DNA of 64,000 nt, taken from positions 3,919,001 to 3,983,000 of the forward strand of contig CP102593.1 of NCBI GenBank assembly GCA_025666215.1. Direction: 5' to 3'. A program made the translations under genes and the position numbers. Position 1 is the first letter of the stretch, and each line of letters opens with the position of its first letter. Of this stretch, positions 57,746-64,000 are shown piece by piece. Under the pieces are notes generated by a model. The model saw nothing but the letters and a program-made list of their open reading frames with translations. It was not told the DNA's origin and did no database searches. The DNA comes from Xanthomonas campestris pv. phormiicola. Its GTDB lineage: Bacteria; Pseudomonadota; Gammaproteobacteria; Xanthomonadales; Xanthomonadaceae.

Positions 57746-59107
57746 ATGCGAAGGCCGCAACCGCTCCATGCATTCCTTTTCTTCCTTGCCGCGGCGTCGG
57801 CACTGGCGCCAACGGCCAAGGCGGCCGAACGCTACAGCACGCAGCAGATCCATGCCGACCTCGACGCGCTGCAGGCGGGGATCGCCGCGACCCACCCGGA
57901 TCCGTCGCATTCGGTCGATCCGGCACAGCTCCAGCTTGCCATCGCTGCCTTGCGGCAGCGGGCCTCGCCCGGGCTGGACCGCGATGCGGCCTGGCGGGAC
58001 TTCTCCACGCTCAACCCGCTGCTTGCCGATGGCCATTTTTTCGTCGGCTACGCCGACTGGCGCGCAGAGACGGAACAGCATCTGCGCGACGCAGGCGCCC
58101 TGTTCCCCTTCGAGGTCACGGTCGATACGCAAGCGCGGGTGCGGATCCTCTCCGCGCTGGGCGGCGCTGCGACGGCGCTTGCCGGCAGCTCGGTCGAGAC
58201 CATCAATGGCCTGCCCGCAGGCGACGTCGCGCGCGCACTGCTCGCGCACGTGCACGGCGACAGCGCGCGCTTCCGCGCCGACCTGCTGTCGCGGCGCTGG
58301 TGGTTCTTCTACTGGAAGGTGTATGGCGCGCCCGCGACCTTCGAACTGACATTGGCCGGGCCGCCGCAGGCGCGGCTGCGCCGACCTGCAAGCCACGCGC
58401 GTCCTGCGATCATGGTCGGGGAGGACGATTTCGACCGGCAGTTCGCGTTCGGACTGCGCCCGGACGCCTCCGCGGTCATGACCATCCGGACTTTCTCCTG
58501 GCCCGAACCGGCCGCATTCGTGGCGTTCGCGCATCGCGCGTTCCAGCAGATGCAGGCGAGCGGCACGCGCACGCTCGTCATCGACGTGCGGCAGAACGGC
58601 GGCGGCGACGATGCGCTGTGGCTGCAGGGGCTGCTGCCCTACCTCGCCGACCGCCCCTATCGCTGGGCATCGCGCTACACCAAGAAAGCGCTTCGCGACG
58701 ACCCTGCGAAACACGAACGGGCGGGCGATGTGCTGAGCGGAACCGTGGAGACGTGGAGCGCTCCGCGCACCGACGATCCCCTGCACTTCGGCGGCAAGGT
58801 CTACGTCCTGATCGGCCCCGGCACTTATTCCTCGGCGGTGCTGTTCGCCAACGCGATGCAGGATTTCCATGCCGGGACGCTGATCGGAGAAGGCGCCAGC
58901 GTCAGGAGCACGCAGACCGGTGGCGTGCAGAAGATCGCGCTGCCGCAGACCGGACTGGCCCTGTGGGCGCCGCGGCTGCTGTTGGCGCGGCCGTCGGGAG
59001 CGGCAACGCCGATGTGGCTGACCCCGGACATCGCCATCGATGACGATCCGTTGCGGCCCGACGCGATGGTGGACGCGGCGCTGGCGATCGCGGCAGCGCA
59101 ACGCTGA
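57746..59107 (+). CDS. Secreted S41-family peptidase
   Basis: A 453-residue protein with a Sec signal (HAFLFFLAAASALAPTAKA) and a C-terminal S41 tail-specific-protease domain: LVIDVRQNGGGDDALW and VLIGPGTYSSAVLFANAMQDF, where the Ser before AVLFAN is the likely nucleophile. No PDZ domain is obvious. AGGGGA lies 5 bp before the ATG. It is probably periplasmic and controlled by the divergent regulator. Substrate unknown. Confidence 0.87.
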   Translation: MRRPQPLHAFLFFLAAASALAPTAKAAERYSTQQIHADLDALQAGIAATHPDPSHSVDPAQLQLAIAALRQRASPGLDRDAAWRDFSTLNPLLADGHFFVGYADWRAETEQHLRDAGALFPFEVTVDTQARVRILSALGGAATALAGSSVETINGLPAGDVARALLAHVHGDSARFRADLLSRRWWFFYWKVYGAPATFELTLAGPPQARLRRPASHARPAIMVGEDDFDRQFAFGLRPDASAVMTIRTFSWPEPAAFVAFAHRAFQQMQASGTRTLVIDVRQNGGGDDALWLQGLLPYLADRPYRWASRYTKKALRDDPAKHERAGDVLSGTVETWSAPRTDDPLHFGGKVYVLIGPGTYSSAVLFANAMQDFHAGTLIGEGASVRSTQTGGVQKIALPQTGLALWAPRLLLARPSGAATPMWLTPDIAIDDDPLRPDAMVDAALAIAAAQR

Positions 59108-59171
59108 CCGCGTCGCGCGGCAGCGACGCCATGGCCGGCATGCGCTCGCGCACGATCGGCGCATAAAAAAA

Positions 59172-59199
59172 CAGCCACTTGGCTTGCGCTAAGTGGCTG
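59172..59199 (-). terminator. Terminator of the four-tRNA operon
   Basis: CAGCCACTT / AAGTGGCTG with a 10-base loop, followed on the minus strand by TTTTTTT, just past tRNA-Lys. Confidence 0.9.
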
Positions 59200-59206
59200 C
59201 TTGATT

Positions 59207-59282
59207 TGGTGGGCCGTCAAGGATTCGAACCTTGGACCTATTGATTAAGAGTCAACTGCTCTACCAACTGAGCTAACGGCCC
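59207..59282 (-). tRNA. tRNA-Lys(CTT)
   Basis: A 76-nt tRNA with encoded CCA. The acceptor is GGGCCGT/ACGGCCC, the anticodon in GACTCTTAATC reads CTT, and the T loop is GTTCGAA. It is the last gene of the tRNA operon. Confidence 0.97.
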
Positions 59283-59358
59283 TGAAACTGAGTCGCGCAT
59301 TTTATGCGCTTTTTTGCTTCGTTGCAACACCCCGCGAAGCAGCGGGTCACGCGATCAA

Positions 59359-59436
59359 TGGGGTGGCTGAGGGGACTCGAACCCCCGACATCTGGAATCA
59401 CAATCCAGTACTCTAACCAGCTGAGCTACAGCCACC
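59359..59436 (-). tRNA. tRNA-His(GTG)
   Basis: A tRNA with encoded CCA and the extra 5' G typical of histidine tRNAs. The acceptor is GTGGCTG/CAGCCAC, and the anticodon in GGATTGTGATTCC reads GTG. Confidence 0.97.
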
Positions 59437-59471
59437 ATTGAACTCTTGCAACACCCTGCCCGGCACCGGTG

Positions 59472-59548
59472 TGGCGCGCCCGACAGGAATCGAACCTGTA
59501 ACCGCCGGCTTAGAAGGCCGGTGCTCTATCCGGTTGAGCTACGGGCGC
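59472..59548 (-). tRNA. tRNA-Arg(TCT)
   Basis: A 77-nt tRNA with encoded CCA. The acceptor is GCGCCCG/CGGGCGC, and the anticodon in GGCCTTCTAAGCC reads TCT (AGA codon, rare in this GC-rich genome). Confidence 0.96.
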
Positions 59549-59593
59549 CCAGGCCGGATTGTCGCATTCCTCTCCGCCGTTTGGACATCGGAT

Positions 59594-59670
59594 TGGTCGG
59601 GGTAGAGGGATTCGAACCCCCGACATCCTGCTCCCAAAGCAGGCGCGCTACCAGACTGCGCTATACCCCG
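59594..59670 (-). tRNA. tRNA-Pro(TGG)
   Basis: A 77-nt tRNA with encoded CCA. The acceptor is CGGGGTA/TACCCCG, and the anticodon in CTGCTTTGGGAGCAG reads TGG. It is the first gene of the operon. Confidence 0.97.
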
Positions 59671-59709
59671 GCGGAACATCCCTCGCGGCCGAGGCCGGAA
59701 AGGTCGGCT

Positions 59710-59738
59710 ATTGTGGGAAGCTCGCGGCCCGGTGTCAA
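59710..59738 (-). promoter_or_regulatory. Sigma-70 promoter of the tRNA Pro-Arg-His-Lys operon
   Basis: A consensus TTGACA, a 17-bp spacer and CACAAT, ending 39 bp before tRNA-Pro. Confidence 0.75.
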
Positions 59739-59824
59739 CGGCACATCGCATCAACGCCGCCTGCGCTATCCTCGCCACTTGCGGCCGATCTGGGCCAATC
59801 GTCTTTTTTACAGGGAGAAACAGC

Positions 59825-60601
59825 ATGATCCGCAGCGGCAACCCCGCCTTGAAGGAATCCACCTTCCTCGACCTCGGCAGCGGCGCGGTCGTTTCGCGCG
59901 ACGGCGAGGCGATGACCCTGAACGGCACCATCCACAAGACCGGCGCGCTGTTGCTGTTGACCGTGCTGACCGCGGCGTTCGCCTGGAGCCAGTCGATTTC
60001 GGTTGATGGCGCCGGCAACGAAGTGATCGCGCCGGGCATCATCGGCTACGTGCTGGGCGGCGCCATCGGCGGCTTCATCCTGGCGTTGATCACCACGTTC
60101 AAGAAGACCTGGGCGCCGATCACCGCGCCGCTGTACGCGCTGGTGGAAGGTTTCTTCCTGGGTTCGATCTCGGCACTGTACGAGCACCGCTTCAACGGCA
60201 TCGTGCTGCAGGCGGTGCTGCTGACCTTCGGCACCCTGTTCGCGCTGCTGTTCGCCTACCGCAGCGGACTGATCAAGGCCACCGAGAACTTCAAGCTGGG
60301 CGTGGTGGCGGCCACTGGCGGCATTGCGCTGGTGTACCTGGCGACCATCGTGCTCGGGTTCTTCAATATCCAGATCCCCTACATCCACGCTTCCGGCACG
60401 GTCGGCATCCTGTTCAGCCTGTTCGTGGTGGTGGTGGCGGCGCTGAACCTGGTGCTGGACTTCGACTTCATCGAGAGCGGCGTGGAACAGGGCGCGCCCA
60501 AGTACATGGAGTGGTACGGCGCGTTCGGGCTGATGGTCACCCTGGTGTGGCTGTACATCGAGTTCCTGCGCTTGCTGTCGAAGTTGCAGTCGCGCAATTA
60601 A
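59825..60601 (+). CDS. Bax inhibitor-1/YccA-family membrane protein
   Basis: A 258-residue protein with a soluble N-terminus of about 45 residues and seven hydrophobic segments, including GALLLLTVLTAAFAW, GYVLGGAIGGFILALIT and VGILFSLFVVVVAALNLVLDFDFIE. The last carries the acidic residues of the BI-1 family pore (DFDFIESG). It resides in the inner membrane, and E. coli YccA interacts with FtsH. ATG 59825 follows GGGAG; a longer frame from 59711 reaches into the tRNA promoter. Confidence 0.9.
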   Translation: MIRSGNPALKESTFLDLGSGAVVSRDGEAMTLNGTIHKTGALLLLTVLTAAFAWSQSISVDGAGNEVIAPGIIGYVLGGAIGGFILALITTFKKTWAPITAPLYALVEGFFLGSISALYEHRFNGIVLQAVLLTFGTLFALLFAYRSGLIKATENFKLGVVAATGGIALVYLATIVLGFFNIQIPYIHASGTVGILFSLFVVVVAALNLVLDFDFIESGVEQGAPKYMEWYGAFGLMVTLVWLYIEFLRLLSKLQSRN

Positions 60602-60634
60602 GCCGGGAGTCGGGAATCGGGATTGGGGAATCGC
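60602..60634. repeat. Dispersed GGGAATCGGGATTGGGGA repeat
   Basis: GGGAGTCGGGAATCGGGATT then GGGGAATCG directly after the BI-1 gene stop; the reverse-complement kind of the element at 15021-15050. Confidence 0.7.
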
Positions 60635-60696
60635 AAGAGCGGCTCCCTGTGATCGATGCGCGGAAGTGGCTTCAGACGAACTTCCGAGCAAAAGAA

Positions 60697-60718
60697 AAGG
60701 GCGCCTCGAGGCGCCCTT
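60697..60718. terminator. Bidirectional terminator
   Basis: AAGGGCGCC-TCGA-GGCGCCCTT, a perfect palindrome with T runs on both sides (TTCTTTTTT on plus, TTCTTTTG on minus). It ends the BI-1 gene and the isocitrate dehydrogenase gene. Confidence 0.92.
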
Positions 60719-60745
60719 ATTCTTTTTTGCGATCTTCCGGCGCGC

Positions 60746-61753
60746 TCAGAGGCGGCTGGCGATGGCCTTGGCGAAGCCCATGGTGTTGCCGCTGCCGCCC
60801 AGGTCCGGGGTCAGCCCGTCCTTGGCTTCCAGCGTGGCGACGATGGCGCTGCGCAGGCGCTCGGCGTTCTGCGGCTGGCCGACATGGTCCAGCAGCTGCG
60901 CCGCGCCCAGCAGCAGCGCGCACGGGTTGGCCTTGCCCTGTCCGGCGATGTCCGGGGCCGAGCCGTGCACGGCCTCGAAGATCGCCGCGTCCACGCCGAT
61001 GTTGGCGCCCGGGGCCAGGCCCAGGCCGCCGACCAGGCCGGCGCACAGGTCCGACAGGATGTCGCCGAACAGGTTGGTGGTGACGATGATGTCGAACTGC
61101 TCCGGACGCATCACCAGCTGCATGCAGGCGTTGTCCACGATCATTTCCTGGAACTCGATCTCCGGGTAGTTCGCCGCCACTTCGCGCGCCACCTTCAGGA
61201 ACAGGCCCGAGGTGGACTTGATGATGTTGGCCTTGTGCACCGCGGTGACCTTCTTGCGGCCGGTCGCCCGCGCCAGGTCGAAGGCGTAGCGGACGATGCG
61301 CTCGGAACCCTTGCGGGTCACCTTGGCCATCGACACCGCGGTCTCGCCGTCGGCCGACACTTCCTGACCTTCGCTCAGGTAGGCGCCTTCGGTGTTCTCG
61401 CGCACGGTGATCAGGTCCACACCGGCGCCGAAGCGCGACTTGGTGTTCGGGAACGACTTGGCCGGACGCACGTTGGCGTACAGGTCGAACTGGCGGCGCA
61501 TGGCCACGTTGATCGAGCTGAAGCCCTCGCCCACCGGCGTGGTCAGCGGGCTCTTCAGGGCGATCTTGTTCTTGCGGATCGAGTCCAGGGTGGCGGCCGG
61601 CAACAGGTCGCCGTGCTTCTCCAGGGCGACCAGGCCGGCGTCGGCGTATTCGTAGGTGAGGCCGGCGTTCAGCGCGTCGAGCACGAACAGCGTGGCGTCC
61701 ATGATCTCGGGGCCGATGCCATCGCCACGAATGACCGTGATTGTCTGCGTCAT
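60746..61753 (-). CDS. Isocitrate dehydrogenase, NAD type (LeuB-like)
   Basis: A 335-residue decarboxylating dehydrogenase. Motifs are the N-terminal IRGDGIGPEIMDATL, the substrate site VRENTEGAYLSEGQEV, HKANIIKSTSGLF, the metal aspartates in TTNLFGDILSDLCAGLVGG and the cofactor loop FEAVHGSAPDIAGQGKANP. The short length and HGSAPDIAG followed by GKANP fit NAD-dependent isocitrate dehydrogenase of Xanthomonas; isopropylmalate or homoisocitrate dehydrogenase are less likely alternatives. It feeds the TCA cycle. It stands alone with its own terminator. Confidence 0.87.
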   Translation of the reverse strand: MTQTITVIRGDGIGPEIMDATLFVLDALNAGLTYEYADAGLVALEKHGDLLPAATLDSIRKNKIALKSPLTTPVGEGFSSINVAMRRQFDLYANVRPAKSFPNTKSRFGAGVDLITVRENTEGAYLSEGQEVSADGETAVSMAKVTRKGSERIVRYAFDLARATGRKKVTAVHKANIIKSTSGLFLKVAREVAANYPEIEFQEMIVDNACMQLVMRPEQFDIIVTTNLFGDILSDLCAGLVGGLGLAPGANIGVDAAIFEAVHGSAPDIAGQGKANPCALLLGAAQLLDHVGQPQNAERLRSAIVATLEAKDGLTPDLGGSGNTMGFAKAIASRL

Positions 61754-61928
61754 AGGATTGGGGTTTCCGTACAGAGGGGGAACGCGCCGACCGGAAGCCC
61801 GGGCTGCAGGCGCAAGGAGGTTTCACCGGTAATTATGCCCGAAGCCGGTGAAGGCCCCCAAACCGCGGCGGGCGCAAAACGCAGCGCGCCGCCCGCAGGC
61901 GGCGCGTGCAAGGCGGCTCCGGCGCCAC

Positions 61929-62339
61929 TCAGCCGTGCGCGTGCTCCGACGGCGCAGCGGCCGCGCCTTCCTCGAGCTTGTCGAGGAAATCCACCGCCCG
62001 GCGCAGGTGCGGGATCACGATCGAGCCGCCGACCACCAGGCCGACCGAGAAGGTCTCGAAGAATTCGTCGCGCTCCACCCCGGCTTCCCTGCACTGGGCC
62101 ACGTGGTAGCTGATGCAGTCGTCGCAGCGCAGTACCAGCGAGGCGACCAGGCCGAGCAGTTCCTTGGTCTTCACGTCCAGCGCGCCGGCCTGGTAGGTCT
62201 GGGTGTCGAGCGCGAAGAAGCGCCGCACCACCTGGTTCGGTTCGGCCAGGATGCGCTGGTTCATGCGCTGGCGGAACTCGGTGAACTCGCGCAGCCGGTC
62301 CTGGCCGTCGCCACCCGCGCCCGTCTCCGCCCCACTCAT
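61929..62339 (-). CDS. AhpD-like carboxymuconolactone decarboxylase family protein
   Basis: A 136-residue AhpD-fold protein. The redox motif is RCDDCISYHVAQCREAGV with CxxC and the following His, and LDVKTKELLGLVASLVLRC precedes it. Such proteins act as alkylhydroperoxidases or decarboxylases. It overlaps the glutaredoxin gene by 4 bp, which supports a thiol-redox role. Confidence 0.87.
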   Translation of the reverse strand: MSGAETGAGGDGQDRLREFTEFRQRMNQRILAEPNQVVRRFFALDTQTYQAGALDVKTKELLGLVASLVLRCDDCISYHVAQCREAGVERDEFFETFSVGLVVGGSIVIPHLRRAVDFLDKLEEGAAAAPSEHAHG

Positions 62340-62647
62340 GCCTGCGCCTCGGGCGCCTGGCCGTCGAGCAGCGGCTGCAGCTTGCCGGCGCGGTGCAGCG
62401 CCATCATGTCGTCGTAGCCGCCGACATGGGTATCGCCGACGAAGATCTGCGGCACGCTGGTGCGGCGCGCCAGCGCCACCATCTTCTCGCGCTCGGCCGG
62501 GTCCAGGTCGATGCGCACCTCGGTCCAGCTGCGGCCCTTGCTCTTCAGGAAGTTCTTGGCCGCCACGCAGTACGGGCAGATCGCGGTGGAATACAGGGTG
62601 ATCGGCGGGCCGCCGGCCTGGCCGTCGTTGGCATGTTGGGTGTCCAC
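62336..62647 (-). CDS. grxC: Glutaredoxin 3
   Basis: A 103-residue dithiol glutaredoxin. The active site is CPYC in YSTAICPYCVAAKNFL, the cis-proline is in TSVPQIFVGDTHVGGYDDM. GTG 62647 with CGGAG upstream is the likely start, giving an extension of about 17 residues before the fold. It reduces disulfides with glutathione, possibly of the AhpD-like partner. Confidence 0.92.
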   Translation of the reverse strand: MDTQHANDGQAGGPPITLYSTAICPYCVAAKNFLKSKGRSWTEVRIDLDPAEREKMVALARRTSVPQIFVGDTHVGGYDDMMALHRAGKLQPLLDGQAPEAQA

Positions 62648-62816
62648 GGGAAACTCCGGGCAAGAAATGGGGTCCAAGCCACTATGGTAGCGGCCAGGTG
62701 GATTTTCGAGTCCGCTGCCGCAACACTGCAGATCACCTCGGTTCAATCGCCCCGATTCGATCGCCCCGGATTCGCCCGCCGCCACCGCGGCACCCCGCCC
62801 TGCCCTGGAGCCTCAC

Positions 62817-64000
62817 TTGCGCCCGCTGCCGCTTGCCTTCGCGATCACCCTGGCCACCGCCGTCGCCATCGCCCCGGCGCCGGCGCCGGCGCAGGAGAAC
62901 AAGCTGCCGGACATCGGCTCCTCGGCCGGCGAACTGCTGACCCCGGCGCGCCAGGCCGAGTACGGCAAGATGATGCTGGCCGAGCTGCGCAACTACGACT
63001 ACGTGCTCGAAGATCCGCTGATCGACGACTGGCTGCAGACCATGGGCACCCGGCTCGGCGCCAACAGCGACCAGCCGCAGCAGAAGTACACGTTCTTCAT
63101 GCTGCGCGATCGCCAGATCAACGCCTTCGCCACGCTGGGCGGCTATGTCGCGGTCAACGCCGGGCTGGTGCTGACCGCCGAGCGCGAGGACGAGGTCGCC
63201 GCGGTGCTGTCGCACGAGATCGCGCACATCACCCAGCAACACGTGCTGCGCGGGGTGGAGCGGGCGCAGCGCGACCAGGTGCCGATCCTGCTCGGCATGC
63301 TCGCCGCGGTGGTGGCCGCGCAGCAGGCCGGCGGCCGCTCCAGCGGCGACGCCACCCAGGCGGCGATCGCCAGCGGCCTGGGGCTGATGCAGCAGCGCCA
63401 GATCGACTACACCCGTTCCAACGAATCGGAAGCCGACCGCCTGGGCATCCGCACCCTGGCGCGCAGCGGCTACGACGTGGACGCGATGGCCGGCTTCTTC
63501 GAGCGCATGTCGCTGGCGATGCGCGGCAACCAGGGCGGCTACAGCACCCCCGACTACCTGATGACCCACCCGGTCACCACCACCCGCATCAGCGAGGCGC
63601 GGCAGCGCGCCGAACAGATGAAGAAGAACACGGTGACCCTGACCACCAGCGTGCCCGGCGGCACCTTGCAGGAGCGGGTCGATCCCAACGACGTGTCGCT
63701 GAGCCAGCCGCTGGGCGCGCCCAGCAACCCGCTGCTGCCCGGGCGCCTGCAACTGCCGTTCGAGACCTATTCGCGCGGCGCCAGCGGCCAGTTCGAGTGG
63801 GCCCGCGAGCGCCTGCGCGTGCTCAGCGCCAACACCCCGGCCGATGCGGTAAGCGAATACGAGGGCCTGCGCCAGGGCAGCAAGCAGGGCCTCAGCGACG
63901 CCCAGCGCTACGGCCTGGCGCTGGCCCGGCTGCGCGGCGGCGGCAGCCCGCAGGACGGCATGCAGACCCTGGAAGACCTGCTGAAGGCACACCCGGACAG
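62817..64000 (+). CDS. BepA-type M48 periplasmic metalloprotease, N-terminal part
   Basis: The gene runs off the right edge; 394 codons are visible. The start is TTG 62817 with CTGGAG six bases upstream, followed by a Sec signal (RPLPLAFAITLATAVAIAPA) cut near AQEN. The M48 zinc site is SHEIAHITQQH with His at about residues 133 and 137 and the third ligand Glu in NESEADRLG. A linker leads into the start of TPR-like helices. BepA-family proteases help assemble or degrade outer-membrane proteins such as LptD. Confidence 0.9.
   Translation, partial: MRPLPLAFAITLATAVAIAPAPAPAQENKLPDIGSSAGELLTPARQAEYGKMMLAELRNYDYVLEDPLIDDWLQTMGTRLGANSDQPQQKYTFFMLRDRQINAFATLGGYVAVNAGLVLTAEREDEVAAVLSHEIAHITQQHVLRGVERAQRDQVPILLGMLAAVVAAQQAGGRSSGDATQAAIASGLGLMQQRQIDYTRSNESEADRLGIRTLARSGYDVDAMAGFFERMSLAMRGNQGGYSTPDYLMTHPVTTTRISEARQRAEQMKKNTVTLTTSVPGGTLQERVDPNDVSLSQPLGAPSNPLLPGRLQLPFETYSRGASGQFEWARERLRVLSANTPADAVSEYEGLRQGSKQGLSDAQRYGLALARLRGGGSPQDGMQTLEDLLKAHPD

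Overview
The window comes from the chromosome of a high-GC gammaproteobacterium of the family Xanthomonadaceae (Lysobacteraceae), most likely the genus Xanthomonas. The inference rests on several marks: an imuA-imuB-dnaE2 mutasome, a PilZ of the degenerate type-IV-pilus class at the end of the fatty-acid cluster, a Kdo kinase (KdkA), an NAD-type isocitrate dehydrogenase of the LeuB-like class, and dispersed intergenic repeats of the GGGAATCGGGATTGGGGA and GGGAGCGACTGAAATCGCTCC types. Species cannot be fixed from the sequence alone. No complete insertion sequence, prophage, CRISPR array or secretion system is present; almost all of the window is core genome.

Layout. 1-5.2 kb: inducible mutagenesis operon (imuA partial, imuB, dnaE2). 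5.2-10.0 kb: small accessory pocket with a secreted small protein, a long gene-poor stretch, a toxin-first RelE/XRE toxin-antitoxin pair, an NTF2-like protein, an ArsR-type regulator, an endonuclease VIII-like glycosylase and an AT-rich islet carrying a membrane-protein gene frameshifted in a run of eight G. 10.0-21.5 kb: tRNA-Val and the fatty-acid/envelope cluster, read on the minus strand as DUF177-rpmF-fabH-fabD-fabG-acpP-fabF-pabB-mltG-tmk-holB-pilZ, with maf (yceF type) divergent. 21.5-26.3 kb: three overlapping or adjacent genes for polytopic and GT2 glycosyltransferases. 26.3-30.7 kb: MoxR-DUF58-TgpA-Slp operon. 30.8-34.3 kb: hinT, recR, ybaB, dnaX. 34.4-35.2 kb: tRNA-Ser(GGA) and the SRP RNA gene ffs, both with duplicated 3' ends. 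35.2-39.4 kb: a tightly overlapping run kdkA-MBL hydrolase-moaA-DUF4440-moaC-moaD-moaE. 39.4-46.7 kb: heptosyltransferase-like GT9, small proteins, tRNA-Ser(CGA), PP2C phosphatase, dnaQ, rnhA, a methyltransferase, gloB and a MltD-like transglycosylase. 46.7-56.8 kb: repeat-rich spacer, then ppiD, two identical tRNA-Asp, tRNA-Val, hupB, lon, clpX, clpP, tig and tRNA-Leu (protein folding and proteolysis block). 57-64 kb: divergent HTH regulator and S41 peptidase, a four-tRNA operon (Pro, Arg, His, Lys), a Bax-inhibitor-1 protein, isocitrate dehydrogenase, AhpD-like and glutaredoxin genes, and the start of a BepA-type M48 protease.

How it works together. Most operons are compact, with 1-8 nt stop/start overlaps that imply translational coupling. 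The fatty-acid cluster couples acyl chain synthesis to folate precursor synthesis, dTMP supply, replication and pilus biogenesis. The tig-clpP-clpX-lon-hupB-ppiD block gathers chaperones and proteases for cytoplasmic and periplasmic protein quality control.

Most worth a second look: paired 3'-end duplications of tRNA-Ser(GGA) and ffs within about 700 bp, which look like attachment-site scars and enclose a multi-hairpin element; the G8 frameshift; the absence of plsX from its usual place; the kdkA-to-moaE operon with a DUF4440 gene wedged after moaA; and a GT39-type enzyme that seems to carry a C-terminal beta-sandwich domain.
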